64,000 nucleotides of DNA, taken from the NCBI GenBank assembly GCA_945288535.1, contig CALYQQ010000002.1:62001-126000 (forward strand), read 5' to 3'. Both the position numbers and the translations under genes were made by a program. Shown piece after piece: positions 19,649 to 31,382 of the stretch. The DNA is from an uncultured Enterobacterales bacterium. Its GTDB lineage: Bacteria > Pseudomonadota > Gammaproteobacteria > Enterobacterales > CALYQQ01. How positions within the stretch are numbered: the first letter of the stretch is position 1; each line of letters starts with the position of its first letter. Below the pieces are notes generated by a model, which did no database searches, was not told the DNA's origin, and saw only the letters and a program-made list of their open reading frames with translations.

Positions 19649-20176
19649 TTGCATGCAATGAATGAATTACTGAAAAGAGCAACATCGCTACTTGCGCAAC
19701 GTGACTATAGCGAATGGGAATTGCGGCGTAAACTTACTAGGCAATCATCATGGAAAAAAGGTGAGAATGGACGCTCACCTACATATTCTATTAATAATAT
19801 TGATAAAGAGATAGTAGAAACGCCTAATACTCATCAGTATATTGATCAAGTTATTGAGTATTGCTATCAACATAATTGGTTGGATGATAGGCGGTTTGCT
19901 GAACAATTTATTTACAGTCGTAGTAATAAAGGTTATGGTCCTCGTCGTATTATTCTTGAACTACAACAAAAAGGCGTAACAAAGTCTATAATAGAACAAA
20001 CTTTGCAAGAAAGTAATATCCAATGGAAAAAACTAGCTGAGTCTGTGGTACAAAAAAAATTCGGTAAAAAAATTAATAATGATATGAAAAATAAAGTAAA
20101 AATAGCTAATTTCCTTATTTATAGAGGTTTTGATCCACGATTATTTTCTTCCTATTTTGATAATTATTACATTTGA
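19649..20176 (+). CDS. recX: regulatory protein RecX
   Basis: 175 residues from ATG 19649; ATG 19658 in frame is an alternative, and neither has an obvious ribosome binding site, so translation is probably low, as expected for RecX. The family core is clear: RDYSEWELRRKL, NWLDDRRFAEQFIYSRSNKGYGPRRI and FLIYRGFDPRLF. RecX caps and dismantles RecA filaments. About 18 residues rich in polar amino acids (roughly 35-58) are inserted after the first helical repeat compared with E. coli. Confidence 0.93.
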   Translation: MHAMNELLKRATSLLAQRDYSEWELRRKLTRQSSWKKGENGRSPTYSINNIDKEIVETPNTHQYIDQVIEYCYQHNWLDDRRFAEQFIYSRSNKGYGPRRIILELQQKGVTKSIIEQTLQESNIQWKKLAESVVQKKFGKKINNDMKNKVKIANFLIYRGFDPRLFSSYFDNYYI

Positions 20177-20317
20177 TTGCCATATCTTGATTTACTTCCT
20201 CTCTCATACAATTTATCTTATTGGACAATTTTTTATCTTTGATAATTCACTTAGCTGTTAATCGATGTATTATTACACCAAAGATTAACTGATAATTAGT
20301 CAGATATTGAGAATTCT

Positions 20318-22951
20318 ATGAGCAATAGTACAGCAGAAATTCGTCAAAAATTTCTTGATTTTTTTAAGAGTAAGGGACACCAGATAGTTGAAAGTAGTTC
20401 ACTAGTTCCTCAAAATGATCCAACATTACTTTTTACTAATGCAGGGATGAATCAGTTTAAAGATGTTTTTCTGGGCGAAGAAAAGCGTCCATATAGTCGT
20501 GCAACAACGGCACAACGTTGTGTTCGGGCGGGTGGTAAACATAATGATTTAGAAAATGTGGGTTATACGGCTCGGCATCATACATTTTTTGAAATGCTGG
20601 GTAATTTTAGTTTTGGTGATTATTTTAAGCAGGATGCCATTCGATTTGCTTGGGAGCTATTGACAGATAAGCAGTGGTTTAATTTGCCTAAAGAAAGATT
20701 GTTGGTTACTGTTTATGAGACAGATGATGAAGCATACAACATCTGGCTTAACGATATAGGTATTCCTGCGGAAAAGATTATTCGTATTGGTGATAATAAA
20801 GGTGCACCTTTTGCTTCAGATAATTTTTGGCAAATGGGTGACACTGGTCCTTGTGGTCCTTGTACTGAAATATTTTATGATCATGGTGAACATATTTGGG
20901 GTGGACCTCCAGGGAGCCCTGACGAAGATGGTGACCGTTTTATAGAAATTTGGAACCTAGTATTCATGCAATTTAATCGTCAGTCAGATGGTCGTATGGA
21001 AAATTTACCTAAACCTTCTGTTGATACGGGTATGGGATTGGAAAGAATCGCCGCTGTTATTCAGCATGTTAATTCTAATTATGACATAGATTTATTTAAA
21101 ACATTAATTTCAGCTACAGCAGATGTGACTGGTACACTTGATTTAGAAAATAAATCATTAAGAGTAATAGCTGATCATATTCGGTCATGCGCTTATCTTA
21201 TTGCTGATGGTGTAATGCCTTCAAATGAAGGACGCGGTTATGTACTGCGCCGTATCATTCGACGCGCTGTACGTCATGGACATAAATTAGGCACTAAACA
21301 AACCTTTTTCTATAAACTTGTTGCACCTTTGATTGATGTTATGCAACAAGCTGCTGTTGACTTAAAACAACAACAAATGATTGTTGAGCAAGTTTTAAAA
21401 ACCGAAGAAGAACAATTTGCAAAAACGTTAGAACGTGGTTTAGCTTTACTGGACGACGAATTGGCACAATTAAAAGGTAATACACTTGATGGTAATATTG
21501 CCTTTCGCTTATATGATACTTATGGATTCCCACTAGATCTGGTTGCTGATATTTGTCGTGAGCGTAATATTAGCGTTGATGAGGCCGGGTTTAATAGTGC
21601 TATGGATGAACAACGTCGACGTGCCAGAGATGCCGGTGGATTTGCTATAGATTATAATGCGAGAATAAAAACCGATACAACAAGTCAATTTAGTGGTTAT
21701 GAGAAAAATAGTATTACAGCCCGAGTAACTGCAATATTTAAAGATGGTCAGCAAGTCACGCAATTATATCATAGTGATGAAGCAACGGTTATTTTAGATA
21801 AGACGACGTTTTATGCAGAATCAGGTGGTCAAATAGGTGATAGTGGCTGGTTAAAGAATGATGCCGGCATGATTTTTATAGTAAAAGATACACAAAAGTT
21901 TGGCCAATCTATTGGACATATAGGTTATTTGTTGCAAGGTGAATTATTAGAAAATCAGATTATTGAGGCTACAATAGATGATGATCGCCGTAACCGTACA
22001 CGTTTAAATCACTCAGCAACACACTTATTACATTCTGCGTTGCGAAAAGTATTGGGTAAACATGTTACTCAAAAAGGGTCATCGGTAAATGATCGCGGTT
22101 TACGTTTTGATTTCTCTCATTTTGAAGCCATGAAACTAAGTCAATTAAGAGATGTCGAAGATATCGTTAATCGGCAAATTAGAGCTAATTTAGCAATTAA
22201 TACACAGATTATGCCTATTGAAGAAGCAAAAAAATCTGGCGCAATGGCTTTATTTGGCGAAAAGTATGATACCAATGTACGTGTACTTACTATGGGTGAT
22301 TTCTCTATTGAGTTATGTGGTGGTACGCATGCTAGTCGGACGGGCGATATTGGTTTATTTCGTCTCTTGTCTGAGTCAGGTGTTGCATCAGGGGTGAGGC
22401 GTATTGAAGCCATTACAGGTGAAATAGCACTTAATTCATTACATATGCAAGATGATTTGCTAGAAAATATATCTACTATATTAAAAGCAGATACTGCATC
22501 ATTAGTTGAGAAAGCGAATTTACTGGTAGAACGTAATAAGCTTCTAGAAAAGGAAATTCAGCAGTTTAAAGACAAACAGGCGGCACAAGCCTCGTTGTCT
22601 TTGCTTGAACATGTTGTTGAGATGAACGGACATAAAGTGTTGGTACATCAGTTAGCTGGTGTAGAACCTAAAATGCTTCGAACCATGGTTGACGATATGA
22701 AAAACAAGATAAAGTCTGGCATTATTGTATTTGCTGTCGTAAATACGAACAATAAAATAAGTATTATTTCAGGGGTTACAGACGACTTGACAACATCAAT
22801 TAAAGCTGGCGATATAGTGAATCGATTAGCAAATAATGTTGGTGGTAAAGGCGGGGGGCGTGCTGATATGGCCCAAGCTGGAGGCGATGATATAAAAGCA
22901 TTACCTGATGCACTTAATTCAATAAGAGATTGGATTATGGAACAATTATAG
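20318..22951 (+). CDS. alaS: alanyl-tRNA synthetase
   Basis: 877 residues (876 in E. coli). Class II catalytic core with [20 protein letters not shown] (about 86-105) and the [16 protein letters not shown] segment; the editing domain carries [11 protein letters not shown] (zinc/editing motif) and the [13 protein letters not shown] motif; the C-terminal domain ends with [16 protein letters not shown]. It charges tRNA-Ala and removes mischarged Ser or Gly. Order recX-alaS-csrA is conserved. Confidence 0.99.
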   Translation: MSNSTAEIRQKFLDFFKSKGHQIVESSSLVPQNDPTLLFTNAGMNQFKDVFLGEEKRPYSRATTAQRCVRAGGKHNDLENVGYTARHHTFFEMLGNFSFGDYFKQDAIRFAWELLTDKQWFNLPKERLLVTVYETDDEAYNIWLNDIGIPAEKIIRIGDNKGAPFASDNFWQMGDTGPCGPCTEIFYDHGEHIWGGPPGSPDEDGDRFIEIWNLVFMQFNRQSDGRMENLPKPSVDTGMGLERIAAVIQHVNSNYDIDLFKTLISATADVTGTLDLENKSLRVIADHIRSCAYLIADGVMPSNEGRGYVLRRIIRRAVRHGHKLGTKQTFFYKLVAPLIDVMQQAAVDLKQQQMIVEQVLKTEEEQFAKTLERGLALLDDELAQLKGNTLDGNIAFRLYDTYGFPLDLVADICRERNISVDEAGFNSAMDEQRRRARDAGGFAIDYNARIKTDTTSQFSGYEKNSITARVTAIFKDGQQVTQLYHSDEATVILDKTTFYAESGGQIGDSGWLKNDAGMIFIVKDTQKFGQSIGHIGYLLQGELLENQIIEATIDDDRRNRTRLNHSATHLLHSALRKVLGKHVTQKGSSVNDRGLRFDFSHFEAMKLSQLRDVEDIVNRQIRANLAINTQIMPIEEAKKSGAMALFGEKYDTNVRVLTMGDFSIELCGGTHASRTGDIGLFRLLSESGVASGVRRIEAITGEIALNSLHMQDDLLENISTILKADTASLVEKANLLVERNKLLEKEIQQFKDKQAAQASLSLLEHVVEMNGHKVLVHQLAGVEPKMLRTMVDDMKNKIKSGIIVFAVVNTNNKISIISGVTDDLTTSIKAGDIVNRLANNVGGKGGGRADMAQAGGDDIKALPDALNSIRDWIMEQL

Positions 22952-23215
22952 TATATAGTATTTAACTATATGTTAAGTAAGTGAATGTTGAGAGTTATTC
23001 ATAGTTTCACTTTATTTATTAGAAAAATAAGTATGAATTTATATTATTAAGCTAAACTTATTTTGAAGAATATTGGGAAGTAGATAACTTCTTGTTGTAG
23101 CTATGATAGTGCCAGCTGTTAGTAGAATAGATTAGCTCTTGTGGTTAATGTTATAAATCATACTGATGTTACTAGATTTGTTTTGGCTCTATTTTAATAT
23201 TTTAAGGAGCAAAGA

Positions 23216-23401
23216 ATGCTTATTTTAACCCGTCGGGTAGGGGAGTCTCTTATAATTGGCGATGAAGTTACAGTTACGGTATTAGGCGTTAAGGGCAATC
23301 AGGTTCGTATTGGTGTAAATGCACCAAAAGAAGTCTCTGTGCATAGAGAAGAGATCTATCAAAGGATCCAAGCTGAAAAAACTCAGCCGCCAGAATATTA
23401 A
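23216..23401 (+). CDS. csrA: carbon storage regulator CsrA
   Basis: 61 residues, identical in length to E. coli CsrA. The RNA-binding surfaces LTRRVGESL (3-11) and the [12 protein letters not shown] strand/helix with Arg44-equivalent are intact. The dimer binds GGA motifs in leaders and controls glycogen, biofilm and motility genes. The ribosome binding site AAGGAGC itself contains a GGA, consistent with autoregulation known for the family. Confidence 0.98.
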   Translation: MLILTRRVGESLIIGDEVTVTVLGVKGNQVRIGVNAPKEVSVHREEIYQRIQAEKTQPPEY

Positions 23402-23422
23402 GCTATAAGGTCATTAGCGAAT

Positions 23423-23461
23423 AACTCTCTATTTTGTTAAATCAAAATAGAGAGTTTTTTG
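23423..23461 (+). terminator. rho-independent terminator of csrA
   Basis: A perfect 14-bp stem (23423-23436 with 23443-23456) around a six-base loop, followed by a run of T. Confidence 0.95.
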
Positions 23462-23727
23462 TTATTTGAAAGTAAGTGCTATTTTCATATTAAATTATTT
23501 TCTCGTTGATTATATTAACTCTTATCATAATGGCTTAGGAAAACTTGCTGAATAATTTTTTAATGATCAATAGGTGAAGATAATTGACATCATTGTTATT
23601 TGTTTTTCTTCTGTTAAGTATTACTGTTAAATTTTTCACATTTTTCATAAATATCGTTTAAATAGACTGAATTTTAATAATATTGGTTGCTAAGTGCGCA
23701 ATTAAACAAAACAAATGAAAAAAGTAT
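23462..23727. other. AT-rich spacer before the tRNA operon
   Basis: I see no gene in this spacer. The promoter of the tRNA genes begins at its right end. Confidence 0.5.
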
Positions 23728-23755
23728 TTGACTTATTAGATAGGAAAAGTAGTAT
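23728..23755 (+). promoter_or_regulatory. promoter of the tRNA-Ser/tRNA-Arg operon
   Basis: A -35 TTGACT (23728-23733) and -10 TAGTAT (23750-23755) are 16 bp apart, followed by a GC-rich discriminator GCGCCAC (23758-23764). A GC-rich discriminator is typical of stable-RNA promoters under stringent control. Confidence 0.75.
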
Positions 23756-23813
23756 ATGCGCCACACGAATTGATGAAGCGTTTGCCAGTTCGTTGTACAA
23801 TAAGGTGAGGTGG

Positions 23814-23896
23814 CCGAGAGGCTGAAGGCGCTCCCCTGCTAAGGGAGTATAGGGTTAAAAGCTCTATCGAGGGTTCGAATCCCTCCCTCACCGCCA
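23814..23896 (+). tRNA. serV: tRNA-Ser (anticodon GCT)
   Basis: A class II tRNA with a long variable arm. The acceptor stem GGTGAGG pairs with CCTCACC, the anticodon loop CTGCTAA gives GCT, the T arm contains GGTTCGAATCC, and CCA is encoded (23894-23896). It matches E. coli serV closely and decodes AGC and AGT. Confidence 0.97.
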
Positions 23897-23904
23897 TGGA
23901 ATCT

Positions 23905-23981
23905 GCATCCGTAGCTCAGCTGGATAGAGTACTCGGCTACGAACCGAGCGGTCAGAGGTTCGAATCCTCTCGGATGCGCCA
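23905..23981 (+). tRNA. tRNA-Arg (anticodon ACG), copy 1
   Basis: 77 nt including encoded CCA. The acceptor GCATCCG pairs with CGGATGC; anticodon stem CTCGG/CCGAG; loop CTACGAA gives anticodon ACG, which is edited to ICG to read CGT, CGC and CGA. It follows tRNA-Ser by eight bases, as in the E. coli serV-argVYZQ operon. Confidence 0.98.
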
Positions 23982-24155
23982 CTTTAAATAAAATGGATGT
24001 TAATAAAGTAGGTTATTAATAACTTGTATATACTCTAGTTAGATATAATTTCTAAATATACAGTTTAATAACTATAGGAATTAACGCTCATTAACTTAAT
24101 AGGTTGTAAGTTTTGCATCATCTATAAGCTTAAACCTATATAAAAACAGAATTAT

Positions 24156-24232
24156 GCATCCGTAGCTCAGCTGGATAGAGTACTCGGCTACGAACCGAGC
24201 GGTCAGAGGTTCGAATCCTCTCGGATGCGCCA
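24156..24232 (+). tRNA. tRNA-Arg (anticodon ACG), copy 2
   Basis: Identical over all 77 bases to the copy at 23905-23981 and 174 bp downstream of it. No promoter is evident between them and a terminator follows this copy, so both are probably cotranscribed with tRNA-Ser. E. coli has four copies at the corresponding place. Confidence 0.98.
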
Positions 24233-24279
24233 TATACATAAATAGCAACGTGTATTAAAAGAAAATACTCAACGCTATA

Positions 24280-24320
24280 AAAACAAAACCCCTCTGCAAT
24301 TGCAGGGGGGTTTTGTTTTT
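24280..24320 (+). terminator. strong rho-independent terminator of the tRNA operon
   Basis: A near-perfect stem of 19 pairs centred between 24299 and 24300, with one TG pair. The core CCCCTCTGCA/TGCAGGGGGG is unusually GC-rich for this window; the outer part ends in TTTTGTTTTT. Confidence 0.96.
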
Positions 24321-24695
24321 ATAGCATTAATTATGTTACGCAAGTATATTTTATTTATTGTAGTAATAGTTCTTACCTAAAAAACATCGTTTTTATCACC
24401 GATAAAAACTCAGGTATTATAAAGTAAGTATGATGTATATATTTTTATATATACGAAAATAGCTTTAAGTGAATAAGCTCCAGCTATGACATAATGCTTT
24501 ATCGATACAAGTAAACTAGGATGTACTTGGATTAATTAAGCACAAGTCATATCAAAATATTATATTGAATTAATGTTATATACTTTAGCATAATAATAAT
24601 AATTAAGTGAAAACGGTTATTGTAATATAAAGATTAAATTAATTTTAAAGAATAATAAAATAACCAAAATTTAATAGGAATAAGTGGAGGTCAGT
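24321..24695. other. spacer between tRNA operon and gshA
   Basis: AT-rich with no supported gene. It must hold the gshA promoter, which I cannot place with confidence. Confidence 0.5.
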
Positions 24696-26258
24696 TTGAT
24701 CCCTAATGTAGGTAAAGCACTCTCATGGTTGGAGACTCACCCATTCGTTTTGAATGGTATTAAACGTGGTATTGAACGAGAAACCTTAAGAATTACGCCT
24801 GAGGGAGCCATAGCAAATACACCGCATCCTATATCATTAGGCGCGGCATTAACAAATAAATGGATCACAACTGATTTTGCTGAATCATTATTAGAATTTA
24901 TTACGCCAGTAGATACTGACATTGATCATATGTTTTCATTCTTGCACGATATCCATTGCTATGCCAGTCGAAAATTGTCAAATGGACAACGTATTTGGCC
25001 GTTAAGTATTCCAGGCCATATTTCGGAAAATCAATCTATTACGATTGCTCAATACGGCTATTCAAATATTGGTAAAATGAAGATGGTCTATCGAGAAGGC
25101 CTTAAAAACCGTTATGGTTCATTGATGCAAATTATAGCAGGTGTCCATTACAATTTTTCGTTACCCTCTACTTTTTGGCAAGAAAAAGAAAATATTACAG
25201 ATAAATTTTTTCAGCGAGAAAAGATTTCTCAAGGTTATTTGCATTTAATTCGTAATTATTATCGATTCGGTTGGGTCATTCCTTTTTTATTTGGTGCATC
25301 ACCAGCTGTATGTCCTTCATTTTTAAACTCTAAGAATAGTGATTTACCTTTTGAAACATTGCCTAACGGATGTATTTATTTGCCTTATGCAACAACACTA
25401 AGAATGAGTGATTTAGGGTATACGAATCGTTCCCAAAATGCTATTGGGATATCGTTTAATTCGCTTGATGATTACGTTAAAAAATTAAAACAAGCGATTC
25501 ATACACCATCAGAAGCGTTTGATAAAATTGGTATTAAAGTAGATGGCAAATATCGCCAACTAAATAGTAATATTTTACAAATTGAAAACGAATTTTATGC
25601 ACCAATCCGGCCTAAACGCGTTTGTCAACCAGGTGAATCGCCATCAGATGCCTTATTACGTGGTGGTATTGAATATATTGAAGTTCGTGCATTAGATGTC
25701 AATCCATTTTCACCGCTGGGTGTTGATACAGATCAAATTCGTTTTCTTGACCTCTTTTTAATATGGTGTGTTTTGGCTGATGCGCCGGAAATGAACAATG
25801 CCGAACTTATTTGCTGTCAACGTAATTGGAATCGAATTATTATTAGTGGACGTAAACCTGGTCAGACAATAAGTATTGGTTGTGATAATAAATGTTACCC
25901 TTTGTCCGTTATAGGGCATCAATTATTTGCTGACTTATTGCGTGTTGCGAAAGTATTGGATGAACAGAATGGTAACAATCAATATCAATCAGTTTGTTAT
26001 ACACTACAAACATCATTTGATAATCCAGAGTTGACACTATCAGGCCGCTGGCTGCAAGCAATTAAAGATACAGGACAAAATGATATTGGTTTATTTCTAG
26101 CTGATAAATATCATCAGCAATTAATAACGTCCCCCTTACAAGTACTCACGGAAGCACAATTAGATCAAGAAAGCCACGACTCTTTACTTCGTCAACAGAT
26201 ATTAGAAAAAAGTGATACGATAAACTTTGATGAGTTCTTAAAACAAAATGTCTCTTAG
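24696..26258 (+). CDS. gshA: glutamate-cysteine ligase
   Basis: 520 residues from TTG 24696. This start is chosen because GTGGAGG (24684-24690) is a ribosome binding site five bases before it and because E. coli gshA also begins MIPDV from TTG; a GTG at 24684 is the binding site itself. Landmarks: GIERETLRI (ATP/glutamate binding), [19 protein letters not shown]-like [10 protein letters not shown] and [14 protein letters not shown]. The enzyme makes gamma-glutamylcysteine, the first step to glutathione. The rare start may limit translation. Confidence 0.97.
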   Translation: MIPNVGKALSWLETHPFVLNGIKRGIERETLRITPEGAIANTPHPISLGAALTNKWITTDFAESLLEFITPVDTDIDHMFSFLHDIHCYASRKLSNGQRIWPLSIPGHISENQSITIAQYGYSNIGKMKMVYREGLKNRYGSLMQIIAGVHYNFSLPSTFWQEKENITDKFFQREKISQGYLHLIRNYYRFGWVIPFLFGASPAVCPSFLNSKNSDLPFETLPNGCIYLPYATTLRMSDLGYTNRSQNAIGISFNSLDDYVKKLKQAIHTPSEAFDKIGIKVDGKYRQLNSNILQIENEFYAPIRPKRVCQPGESPSDALLRGGIEYIEVRALDVNPFSPLGVDTDQIRFLDLFLIWCVLADAPEMNNAELICCQRNWNRIIISGRKPGQTISIGCDNKCYPLSVIGHQLFADLLRVAKVLDEQNGNNQYQSVCYTLQTSFDNPELTLSGRWLQAIKDTGQNDIGLFLADKYHQQLITSPLQVLTEAQLDQESHDSLLRQQILEKSDTINFDEFLKQNVS

Positions 26259-26280
26259 TAGTGTGTATAATAAATAGAGT

Positions 26281-26354
26281 AAAAAAAAAGGGCCTTAGTT
26301 GCGGGGCCCTTGAAACACCACTGATGGTAGGATGATAACTAAATAATGTCTTTG
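26281..26354 (-). ncRNA. micA: MicA small RNA
   Basis: On the reverse strand between gshA and luxS, the same place and direction as E. coli micA. The 5' part AAAGACATTATTTAGTTATC resembles the MicA seed region, with the run GTTATCATC identical, and is followed by a short hairpin (ATCAGTGGTG area) and a terminator stem AAGGGCC/GGCCCTT (26288-26294 with 26305-26311) running into nine T. In E. coli MicA, with Hfq, represses ompA and phoP when envelope stress activates sigma-E. Length is about 74 nt; ends are approximate. Confidence 0.85.
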
Positions 26355-26361
26355 CTTACTA

Positions 26362-26389
26362 TGAGACGCTAGTTAAATAAAAAAGTTCT
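26362..26389 (-). promoter_or_regulatory. sigma-E-type promoter of micA
   Basis: On the reverse strand AGAACTT (26389-26383) and TCTCA (26366-26362) are separated by 16 bp, close to the sigma-E consensus GGAACTT / TCTGA. The start would fall 6-8 bases downstream, at the 5' end proposed for MicA. It implies that rpoE exists elsewhere in the genome. Confidence 0.75.
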
Positions 26390-26435
26390 TAAATTAAGTT
26401 AAAAATTTAAATTATTCCAAAAAAGGATTAATAAA

Positions 26436-26948
26436 ATGCCACTATTAGATAGTTTTACCGTTGATCATACACGGATGGCAGCACCTGCTGTGCGTGTTGC
26501 AAAAGTGATGAAAACACCGTCTGGTGATACTATAACCGTATTTGATTTGCGTTTTTGTCAACCCAATAAGGCTATTATGACTGAAAAAGGGATACATACG
26601 TTGGAACATCTGTTTGCTGGCTTTATGCGTGATCATTTAAATGGTCAAGATATTGAAATTATCGATATTTCGCCAATGGGATGTCGTACAGGTTTTTATA
26701 TGAGTTTGATTGGATCCCCTTCGGAACAGAAGATAGCGGATGCCTGGAAACTAGCAATGCAAGATATATTGACTGTAAAATCCCAAGATAAGATCCCTGA
26801 GTTGAATGAATATCAATGTGGAACTTATAACATGCATTCTTTAGCTCAAGCACATGAGATAGCTAAGCGGATTTTATCTCAAGGAATTGTGATTAATCAT
26901 AATAATGATCTTATCTTATCACCTGAAAAACTTGCCTCTTTATCGTGA
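26436..26948 (+). CDS. luxS: S-ribosylhomocysteine lyase (autoinducer-2 synthase)
   Basis: 170 residues (171 in E. coli). Metal ligands His54 and His58 in HTLEH, with Glu57 as acid-base; Cys83 in GCRTGFYMS is the catalytic cysteine; a third metal-binding Cys lies in [10 protein letters not shown]. It splits S-ribosylhomocysteine to homocysteine and DPD, recycling the SAM by-product and giving AI-2. AAAAGGA precedes ATG 26436. gshA-micA-luxS order is conserved with E. coli. Confidence 0.98.
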   Translation: MPLLDSFTVDHTRMAAPAVRVAKVMKTPSGDTITVFDLRFCQPNKAIMTEKGIHTLEHLFAGFMRDHLNGQDIEIIDISPMGCRTGFYMSLIGSPSEQKIADAWKLAMQDILTVKSQDKIPELNEYQCGTYNMHSLAQAHEIAKRILSQGIVINHNNDLILSPEKLASLS

Positions 26949-27100
26949 TGATATAAAGTCATTTATCGTTTTATAATGGTAATTAAAAAAGTGAGTGCAT
27001 TAAAAACAGTGCTCTATTATCTATAGTTTTTGATCTTATAACGATCAGTTAACTTACTTTTTGAATGTGATTTAATCCTTTTTTAATGGATGGTAAGATA

Positions 27101-27132
27101 TGATAAAAAGCGATTTGCATCGCTTTTTATCA
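27101..27132. terminator. bidirectional terminator between luxS and peroxiredoxin gene
   Basis: A perfect 14-bp stem (27101-27114 with 27119-27132), tetraloop TTGC, with A5 and T5 tracts inside the stem so that each strand ends in T-rich sequence. It separates convergent genes. Confidence 0.9.
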
Positions 27133-27147
27133 TTAGAAAGGGCTCAA

Positions 27148-27750
27148 TTATAATGAATTAGCATTTTTAGATAAATATTTTGCCACGCCATCGGGTGAAC
27201 CAGCCATTCCTTCTTTGCCTTTTTCCCATTGCGCAGGGCATACATCGCCGTGTGTTTCATGGAATTGTAAAGCATCAACCATACGTAACATTTCGTCAAT
27301 ATTACGGCCTAAAGGTAAATCATTTACCACTTGATGACGCACCATACCCTCTTTATCAATTAAGAAAGATCCACGTAAAGCTACACCAGCATCAGGATGC
27401 TCAATGCCATATGCTTGCTGAATTTCACGTTTTGTATCCGCAACCATTGGATATTTGACTTCACCAATACCCCCTTTTTCTACAGGCGTTTTCCGCCATG
27501 CATTGTGAACAAATTCTGAATCAAAAGAAACCCCAATCACCTCAACACCACGTTTTTTAAATTCTTCATAACGATGGTCGAAGGCGATTAATTCAGAAGG
27601 ACATACAAAAGTAAAATCCATTGGCCAAAAGAAAAGAACAGCAGGTTTACCGTTGATAAATTCTTTTAAGTTAAAATTATTAATGATTTCACCATTACCT
27701 AAAACAGCTGCAGCTGTAAAATCAGGGGCTTGACGTGCTACCAGTACCAT
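27148..27750 (-). CDS. typical 2-Cys peroxiredoxin (AhpC/TSA, Prx1 group)
   Basis: 200 residues from ATG 27750. AAAGGAG followed by six bases precedes this ATG; frames starting further upstream would overlap it. Peroxidatic Cys50 lies in DFTFVCPSE and resolving Cys171 in GDVCPAQW; a GGIG motif (93-96) is typical of the overoxidation-sensitive Prx1 group. It reduces hydrogen peroxide and organic hydroperoxides with thioredoxin- or AhpF-type reductants. No ahpF lies beside it. The same gene next to acpH-queA is found in several non-E. coli enterics, to my recollection. Confidence 0.95.
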   Translation of the reverse strand: MVLVARQAPDFTAAAVLGNGEIINNFNLKEFINGKPAVLFFWPMDFTFVCPSELIAFDHRYEEFKKRGVEVIGVSFDSEFVHNAWRKTPVEKGGIGEVKYPMVADTKREIQQAYGIEHPDAGVALRGSFLIDKEGMVRHQVVNDLPLGRNIDEMLRMVDALQFHETHGDVCPAQWEKGKEGMAGSPDGVAKYLSKNANSL

Positions 27751-27935
27751 ACTCATCTCCTTTAGAGCGACTAAATAAATATTTTTACAATTATAAGGAG
27801 TTAGTACGAATAAACACAATGTTAAAAATAGCTTTTATAGCCAATTATTAACATAGTTTTTACCTATTAATAGCGTATTATTTTAAAAAATATAAATAAT
27901 AGGATAACTTTGCTTATTTTTATTACCATATAAAT

Positions 27936-28517
27936 TTAAAGCAGCTTTTGTGTAGCTAGTGTCATTATCTCTGGATAAAAAGCAAAAAAGGTTGTTTCTA
28001 ATTGAATATAATGCCTTTCAACATCGTTAATTGATGTTGCTAGTTTAATTAATTTAGGGCGACGTTGAGCCATACCTTGTAACACATGCGCAATAAACTG
28101 AAGATCTGCGTAACGTTCTAGCCAGTTTTGTTGCCATAACGTAGTAATAAACGTTTGCACTTGATCAGGCATGACATAATGATCTAATTCAATTTTTTTT
28201 TGCGATTCCATAATGAAATTACGCAAAGAAATAGTGGGCACGAGTGTATGCCAATGTAAAGCTAAGAAATGATCCCATACGATATCTAAGGTAATTGGTG
28301 CTACTCGTGTATGTTCTGAACTAAAATAGTGGCGACAAGCCTTAATTATTGGAAGCGAATCTATCATTTTATCAATGCGACGATGTAACATAATACCATC
28401 AGCGATCGTTTCGCAATAGATAAGATAAGGGTCTCCTCGTATAAAGTCAGCGGCAATATTGCCGATAAGAGAACTATCAGCTAATTTAGCCAAATGTAAA
28501 TGCGCGAGAAAATTCAT
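27936..28517 (-). CDS. acpH: acyl carrier protein phosphodiesterase
   Basis: 193 residues, the E. coli AcpH length, starting MNFLAHLHLAKLADSSLIGN. Conserved HD-like metal residues appear in the HRRID and APITLDIVWDHFLALHW segments, and GMAQRRP is near the C-terminus. It removes 4'-phosphopantetheine from holo-ACP. Divergent from queA with 120 bp between, as in E. coli. Confidence 0.95.
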   Translation of the reverse strand: MNFLAHLHLAKLADSSLIGNIAADFIRGDPYLIYCETIADGIMLHRRIDKMIDSLPIIKACRHYFSSEHTRVAPITLDIVWDHFLALHWHTLVPTISLRNFIMESQKKIELDHYVMPDQVQTFITTLWQQNWLERYADLQFIAHVLQGMAQRRPKLIKLATSINDVERHYIQLETTFFAFYPEIMTLATQKLL

Positions 28518-28637
28518 AACTGACCGTATAGTCTTAGTTCAACAATTTATTATCTTATTTCTTGCAGGTAGCTTAACAGATGTCTAGACTATAGTGCTTA
28601 TTTTTTTAGAATACTATATAAATTATCGTGTAGAACC

Positions 28638-29720
28638 ATGCAACTAACAGACTTTTCTTTTATACTACCAGAAAAATTAATCGCACGTTATCCTAGACCT
28701 GATAGAAGCCAATGCCGATTATTATCATTAAATGGTATAACTGGGCAAACAGGTCATGGACAATTCACCGCAATTTTAGACAAACTTGAGCCAGGTGATC
28801 TATTGGTTTTTAATGATACAAGAGTAATTCCAGCGCGATTATTTGGCTGTAAAGCGAGCGGTGGTAAATTAGAGCTTCTGGTAGAACGTCTATTAGATGA
28901 TCACCGAGTGCTAGCCCATATTCGTTCTTCAAAATCACCAAAACCTGGAGCGCAGTTATTATTAGGTGATGATCACTCTATTCGTGCAACGATGTTAGCC
29001 CGACACGATGCATTGTTTGAAATACGATTTGATGATGATCGAGATGTATTAAGTATTCTTAATCAAGCTGGGCATATGCCATTGCCCCCCTATATTGATC
29101 GTCCAGATGAGCAGATCGATCGTGAATTGTATCAGACAGTGTATAATGAAAAACCTGGAGCAGTAGCCGCGCCTACCGCGGGATTACATTTTGATCAAGC
29201 ATTATTATCGGCATTACGCGCTAAAGGCGTAGAAACAGCGTTTGTTACATTACACGTTGGTGCCGGAACTTTCCAACCCGTGCGCGTGACGTCAATCCTT
29301 GATCACGTGATGCACGCAGAGTATGTTGATGTTTCTCAAGAAACAGTCGATGCTGTATTGCGTTGTAAACAGCGTGGTAAACGCGTTGTTGCTGTCGGAA
29401 CAACGTCAGTGCGAGCACTTGAAAGTGCTGCACAAGCAGCAATCGCTGCTAAAAGTGATCAGCTTATAATTTCTTTTGTTGGTGACACGCGTATTTTTAT
29501 TTATCCAGGATATCAATTTCAACTCATTGATATATTGATTACTAATTTTCATCTTCCTGAATCGACACTAATTATGTTGGTATCAGCCTTTGCTGGTTAT
29601 CATCACACGATGAAGGCTTATCAGCAGGCGATTGAATTAAATTATCAATTTTTTAGTTATGGTGATGCAATGTTTATCACGCGTAACCCATTAGCATACG
29701 CTGAAATTCCAGGTAAATAA
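28638..29720 (+). CDS. queA: S-adenosylmethionine:tRNA ribosyltransferase-isomerase
   Basis: 360 residues (356 in E. coli). Hallmarks are [15 protein letters not shown] at the N-terminus, [32 protein letters not shown] and TSVRALES. It transfers the ribosyl part of SAM to preQ1-tRNA, the step before queuosine. Tgt, encoded 127 bp downstream, inserts the preQ1 base. The queC-type precursor genes are not in this window. Confidence 0.98.
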   Translation: MQLTDFSFILPEKLIARYPRPDRSQCRLLSLNGITGQTGHGQFTAILDKLEPGDLLVFNDTRVIPARLFGCKASGGKLELLVERLLDDHRVLAHIRSSKSPKPGAQLLLGDDHSIRATMLARHDALFEIRFDDDRDVLSILNQAGHMPLPPYIDRPDEQIDRELYQTVYNEKPGAVAAPTAGLHFDQALLSALRAKGVETAFVTLHVGAGTFQPVRVTSILDHVMHAEYVDVSQETVDAVLRCKQRGKRVVAVGTTSVRALESAAQAAIAAKSDQLIISFVGDTRIFIYPGYQFQLIDILITNFHLPESTLIMLVSAFAGYHHTMKAYQQAIELNYQFFSYGDAMFITRNPLAYAEIPGK

Positions 29721-29805
29721 ATCATGATCAATGAACATAGGATCTCTTTAAGTTCTCTGTGTTCTATATGTAATGCTAAATAGACAAGAGTAAATTGTAT
29801 TATAA

Positions 29806-30972
<1,167 letters not shown>

Positions 30973-31009
30973 ATAAAAATTTTTAAACAACAAATGAGGA
31001 ATGTGTTCC

Positions 31010-31351
31010 ATGAGTTTCTTTATCTCAAATGCTTTTGCTGAAGGTGGAGCTCCTGCTTTAGCTACACAAAGTAGTGGCACCGCTACGATTATTATGATGG
31101 TAGTGTTTGTCATTATTTTTTATTTTATGATCTTAAGACCACAACAAAAACGTAATAAAGAACATAATAATTTAATTAATTCAATTTCTAAAGGGGATGA
31201 AATTTTGACAAGTGGTGGTTTAATTGGACGCATCACTAAAATATCAGATACAGGCTATTTGGTTATTTCTTTAAATGAAAATAACGAAGTAACTATAAAA
31301 CGGGATTTTATTGTTGCTGTTTTACCGAAAGGTACAATGAAATCATTATAA
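31010..31351 (+). CDS. yajC: Sec translocase accessory subunit YajC
   Basis: 113 residues from ATG 31010, chosen by the match to MSFFIS of E. coli and by GAGGA (30996-31000) nine bases upstream. One membrane segment (about 27-47) precedes the motif MILRPQQKRNKEHNNL and a small cytoplasmic domain ending VLPKGTMKSL. It joins SecD and SecF, encoded directly downstream. Confidence 0.96.
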   Translation: MSFFISNAFAEGGAPALATQSSGTATIIMMVVFVIIFYFMILRPQQKRNKEHNNLINSISKGDEILTSGGLIGRITKISDTGYLVISLNENNEVTIKRDFIVAVLPKGTMKSL

Positions 31352-31382
31352 TTTTGCTTATTTTTCCAAAAGGGCAACTATT

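Noticed and set aside
23905-24232. Identical 77-bp repeats as a possible mobile-element attachment duplication
   Set aside because: They are two full tRNA-Arg genes in the conserved serV-arg operon, with no integrase or foreign genes between them.
24684-24695. GTG 24684 as gshA start
   Set aside because: It is part of the ribosome binding site for TTG 24696, and E. coli gshA uses the equivalent TTG.
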